NCBI GenBank assembly: GCA_022791755.1
Contig: JAAVZR010000001.1
Coordinates: forward strand, 1 to 42,457
Reading direction: 5' to 3'
DNA length: 42,457 bases
Origin: Lachnospiraceae bacterium
GTDB lineage: Bacteria; Bacillota; Clostridia; Lachnospirales; Lachnospiraceae
Shown: positions 40,769 through 42,457 of the stretch, piece by piece
How the letters are laid out: the number at the start of each line of letters is the position of its first letter
Position numbering within the stretch: the stretch's first letter is position 1
The notes under the pieces: generated by a model
What the model was told of the DNA's origin: nothing
The model's input: the letters and a program-made list of their open reading frames with translations, nothing else
Databases searched by the model: none
Program-made: the position numbers and the translations under genes

Positions 40769-41290
40769 ATGGCAAATACGTTAAAAGACTATGTTTATGA
40801 TAACTCCTTTATAGAAAAAATGAATAGAGCCTTTTCTGATCTACGTGCTGATTATGAGTTAAGCATGGATGCTGATAAAGAAAAAGTATCTGAATTAAAA
40901 GCTATGCATGTAGATGTAAAAAACCAACTATCAGATTTAATATCTTATTCTTCTTCATCAAGCGGTATCATTTCTGGGCTTCGTGGTACAGGAAAAACGC
41001 ATTTAATGCTTCTTGCCCGTCACGAAATCAATGAAAACTGTTTTGTTGGAAAGGCTAATGGAATATTTTGTGTCTATTTGAATGTTAAAAGGCTTACTAT
41101 GCCTGAAAAGTTTGATCAGGAATTATTTAATCGTGTTTTTAGTGTGTTTTTATATAATGAAATTTTCAAACAGTTAATAAATATTTTAGAGCAATTTAAA
41201 GAAGATAATCTTATTCAACGCTTTTTCGATTTTTTTAATCGCGATAAAAAAATCTTATTCAGAATATGCAATCCGCTATTATTAAATTGA
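40769..41290 (+). CDS. P-loop ATPase, N-terminal part (frame broken at a run of seven A)
   Basis: The start at 40769 has GGAGG 8 nt upstream. The product begins with a helical region and then Walker A GLRGTGKT at residues 70-77, followed by a strand FCVYLNVKRL. At the A7 run (41246-41252) the frame moves: this frame continues only 13 more codons to a stop at 41288-41290, while the frame one base back is open to the end of the window with matching content. Without the shift the protein would exceed 560 aa. Base composition (roughly one third GC) and codon use differ sharply from the rest of the window. It resembles AAA/STAND or ORC-like ATPases of mobile or defence islands, but I do not recognise a named family. 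Confidence 0.75.
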   Translation: MANTLKDYVYDNSFIEKMNRAFSDLRADYELSMDADKEKVSELKAMHVDVKNQLSDLISYSSSSSGIISGLRGTGKTHLMLLARHEINENCFVGKANGIFCVYLNVKRLTMPEKFDQELFNRVFSVFLYNEIFKQLINILEQFKEDNLIQRFFDFFNRDKKILFRICNPLLLN

Positions 41291-42457
41291 TAAAATTTAA
41301 AGAAGTTGTTCGTAATGGGAACTCTGAATTTAGTGAATTGTCAGTAGGAACATCTAATATAACAAATGAGCTACATGACTTAAGAGAGTTAGCAGAAGCA
41401 CTACATACGAAATTAAATTTAACTGGAACCGAATTAAGCGCAGATTGGTCAGCCAAATATCTTGAAGAAACCAAGGAACAATTAACAAAAAATAACACCT
41501 ATTTATCTTTTTTAAACACAAATACAATTAGGGAAGAATTGATGTCTTTGATGAAATTATTAAATCTAAAAGGCATGGTTCTATATATTGATGAGTGGGA
41601 GAAAATTTCGTATAACTCCGAATTGCAACGTTTCTTATCTTTCTATATTGATCGAATACTGGACAATCCTATATATTGTTGGATTAGTATTGTTCCTTAT
41701 CGGGGTAATCTCTATCACTTAGACAGAGGTGCCGATTTACAACATCTCATTGATCTAGATGAGAACTTGATTTTTGAAAACTCAAGTAAGGATCGTGAAC
41801 TATGCCTTAATTATTTTAAAGAATTTGTAAATAAACGTTTAGCATATTACTTTGATGTTTCTAAAATTGATGTTTCTCTCATGTTCAATAATAATAAAAA
41901 TTTTGAAAAACTTGTTCTTGCCAGTATGGGAAATTCTCGCGATTTTGGAACAATGTTACTTAAATGTTGGTCTGAATTTCGCACTTATAGAACAAGTCAA
42001 TTATCTCCAGGACGACCGTATCAATATATTAGCGCAGATATGGTAATTTCCGCAATTAAAAATAATGGCGAAAAGAAAATAAGCAATATAAACAATAGCC
42101 CTTCGATATTAAAAACATGGAATGATTTAGAAACGTTTTGTATATCTAAAAAATTCAGCCATTTAGCCATAGAGGAAAAGCGTGCCAACATAGACGCTAT
42201 TTCTATGCCTGAATTTTCGGATTTAATTTATCATCGATTATTACATTTAAGGAAAAAGCATGTTCCAGCAAAAGAAACATCAATAGAGAGCAAATTATCA
42301 ATATACGCTCTCAATTATTCGTCAATATATGATTTACACTCAAGCCAAAAAAAGATACAGTTTATAACTGATTATGACACTATACACAATAAAGTTCGTC
42401 GATATATTTATAATCCAACTACTATTATTAATCATATCAAAATTCAGTCAGGAGAAA
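41248..42457 (+). CDS. P-loop ATPase, continuation in the shifted frame (open at window end)
   Basis: This frame is open for 403 codons from just after a TAA at 41245-41247 to the window edge. There is no start codon with a ribosome binding site; the ATG at 41266 lacks one. The Walker B strand GMVLYIDEWEKIS (Asp codon at 41590) completes the Walker A of the upstream frame, and a later WISIVPYRGN could hold a sensor arginine. It is therefore best read as the remainder of the same gene. A single extra A (8 instead of 7), or two fewer, would fuse the frames. Causes could be mutation, a contingency tract or an assembly error. Confidence 0.7.

Noticed and set aside
41246..41252. Programmed -1 ribosomal frameshift at the A7 run
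   Set aside because: The preceding base is T, giving T AAA AAA rather than a canonical slippery heptamer, and no downstream pseudoknot is apparent. Mutation, tract-length variation or sequencing error is more likely.
1..42457. CRISPR arrays, rRNA genes and intact insertion sequences
   Set aside because: No regularly spaced direct repeats, rRNA segments or transposase genes were seen on either strand.

Overview
The window looks like chromosomal DNA from a high-GC Lachnospiraceae/Clostridia-type Firmicute. The grounds are AGGAGG ribosome binding sites, sigma-A promoters with 17-bp spacers, a T-box and a ZTP riboswitch, Bacillus-type LexA boxes, a purO-type IMP cyclohydrolase beside a stand-alone AICAR transformylase, and protein families common in that group. 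Nearly all of it is GC-rich with dense coding. The last ~1.9 kb is strikingly AT-rich and looks foreign.

Left part (1-6.3 kb). All genes here are on the minus strand except one tRNA: a cut-off FtsX-type ABC transporter ATPase, its two-component system (short-loop sensor kinase and OmpR regulator), a GIY-YIG nuclease, and an intracellular subtilisin. Upstream of the subtilisin lie two ~150-bp palindromic elements in inverted orientation, then tRNA-Ala(GGC) with its own promoter and terminator. Next is a TrpB2-type tryptophan synthase beta chain behind a T-box whose specifier reads TGG (Trp).

Middle part (6.3-25 kb). This holds mostly housekeeping genes: feoAB; an SOS-controlled Y-family polymerase with a YolD partner behind two LexA boxes; hisS-aspS; proC; an M3 metallopeptidase lipoprotein; a ZTP-riboswitch-controlled purO-purH pair followed by a 50-codon gene; a coiled-coil protein; recQ; cardiolipin synthase; a GNAT acetyltransferase; and an unknown 177-residue protein.

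Transport and sugar part (25-40 kb). First comes a five-gene cassette in the order regulator, kinase, ABC ATPase, permease, permease. Then a tight ten-gene operon runs leftward from 40.0 kb: split transketolase, mannose-6-P isomerase-like protein, fructose-family PTS EIIB and EIIC, class II aldolase, PRD regulator, EIIA, a divergent triose-phosphate isomerase paralogue and a LarA-type nickel racemase/epimerase. The set is coherent for uptake of a sugar as its phosphate, isomerisation, aldol cleavage and disposal of the fragments. The substrate cannot be read from the sequence.

Right edge (40.1-42.46 kb). A third palindromic element is followed by a sharp drop in GC. There a P-loop ATPase gene is split by a frameshift at a run of seven A and runs off the window.

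The most novel signal is the three-copy palindromic family. Its unpaired motifs are conserved, while its stem arms differ completely between copies yet stay self-complementary within each copy.
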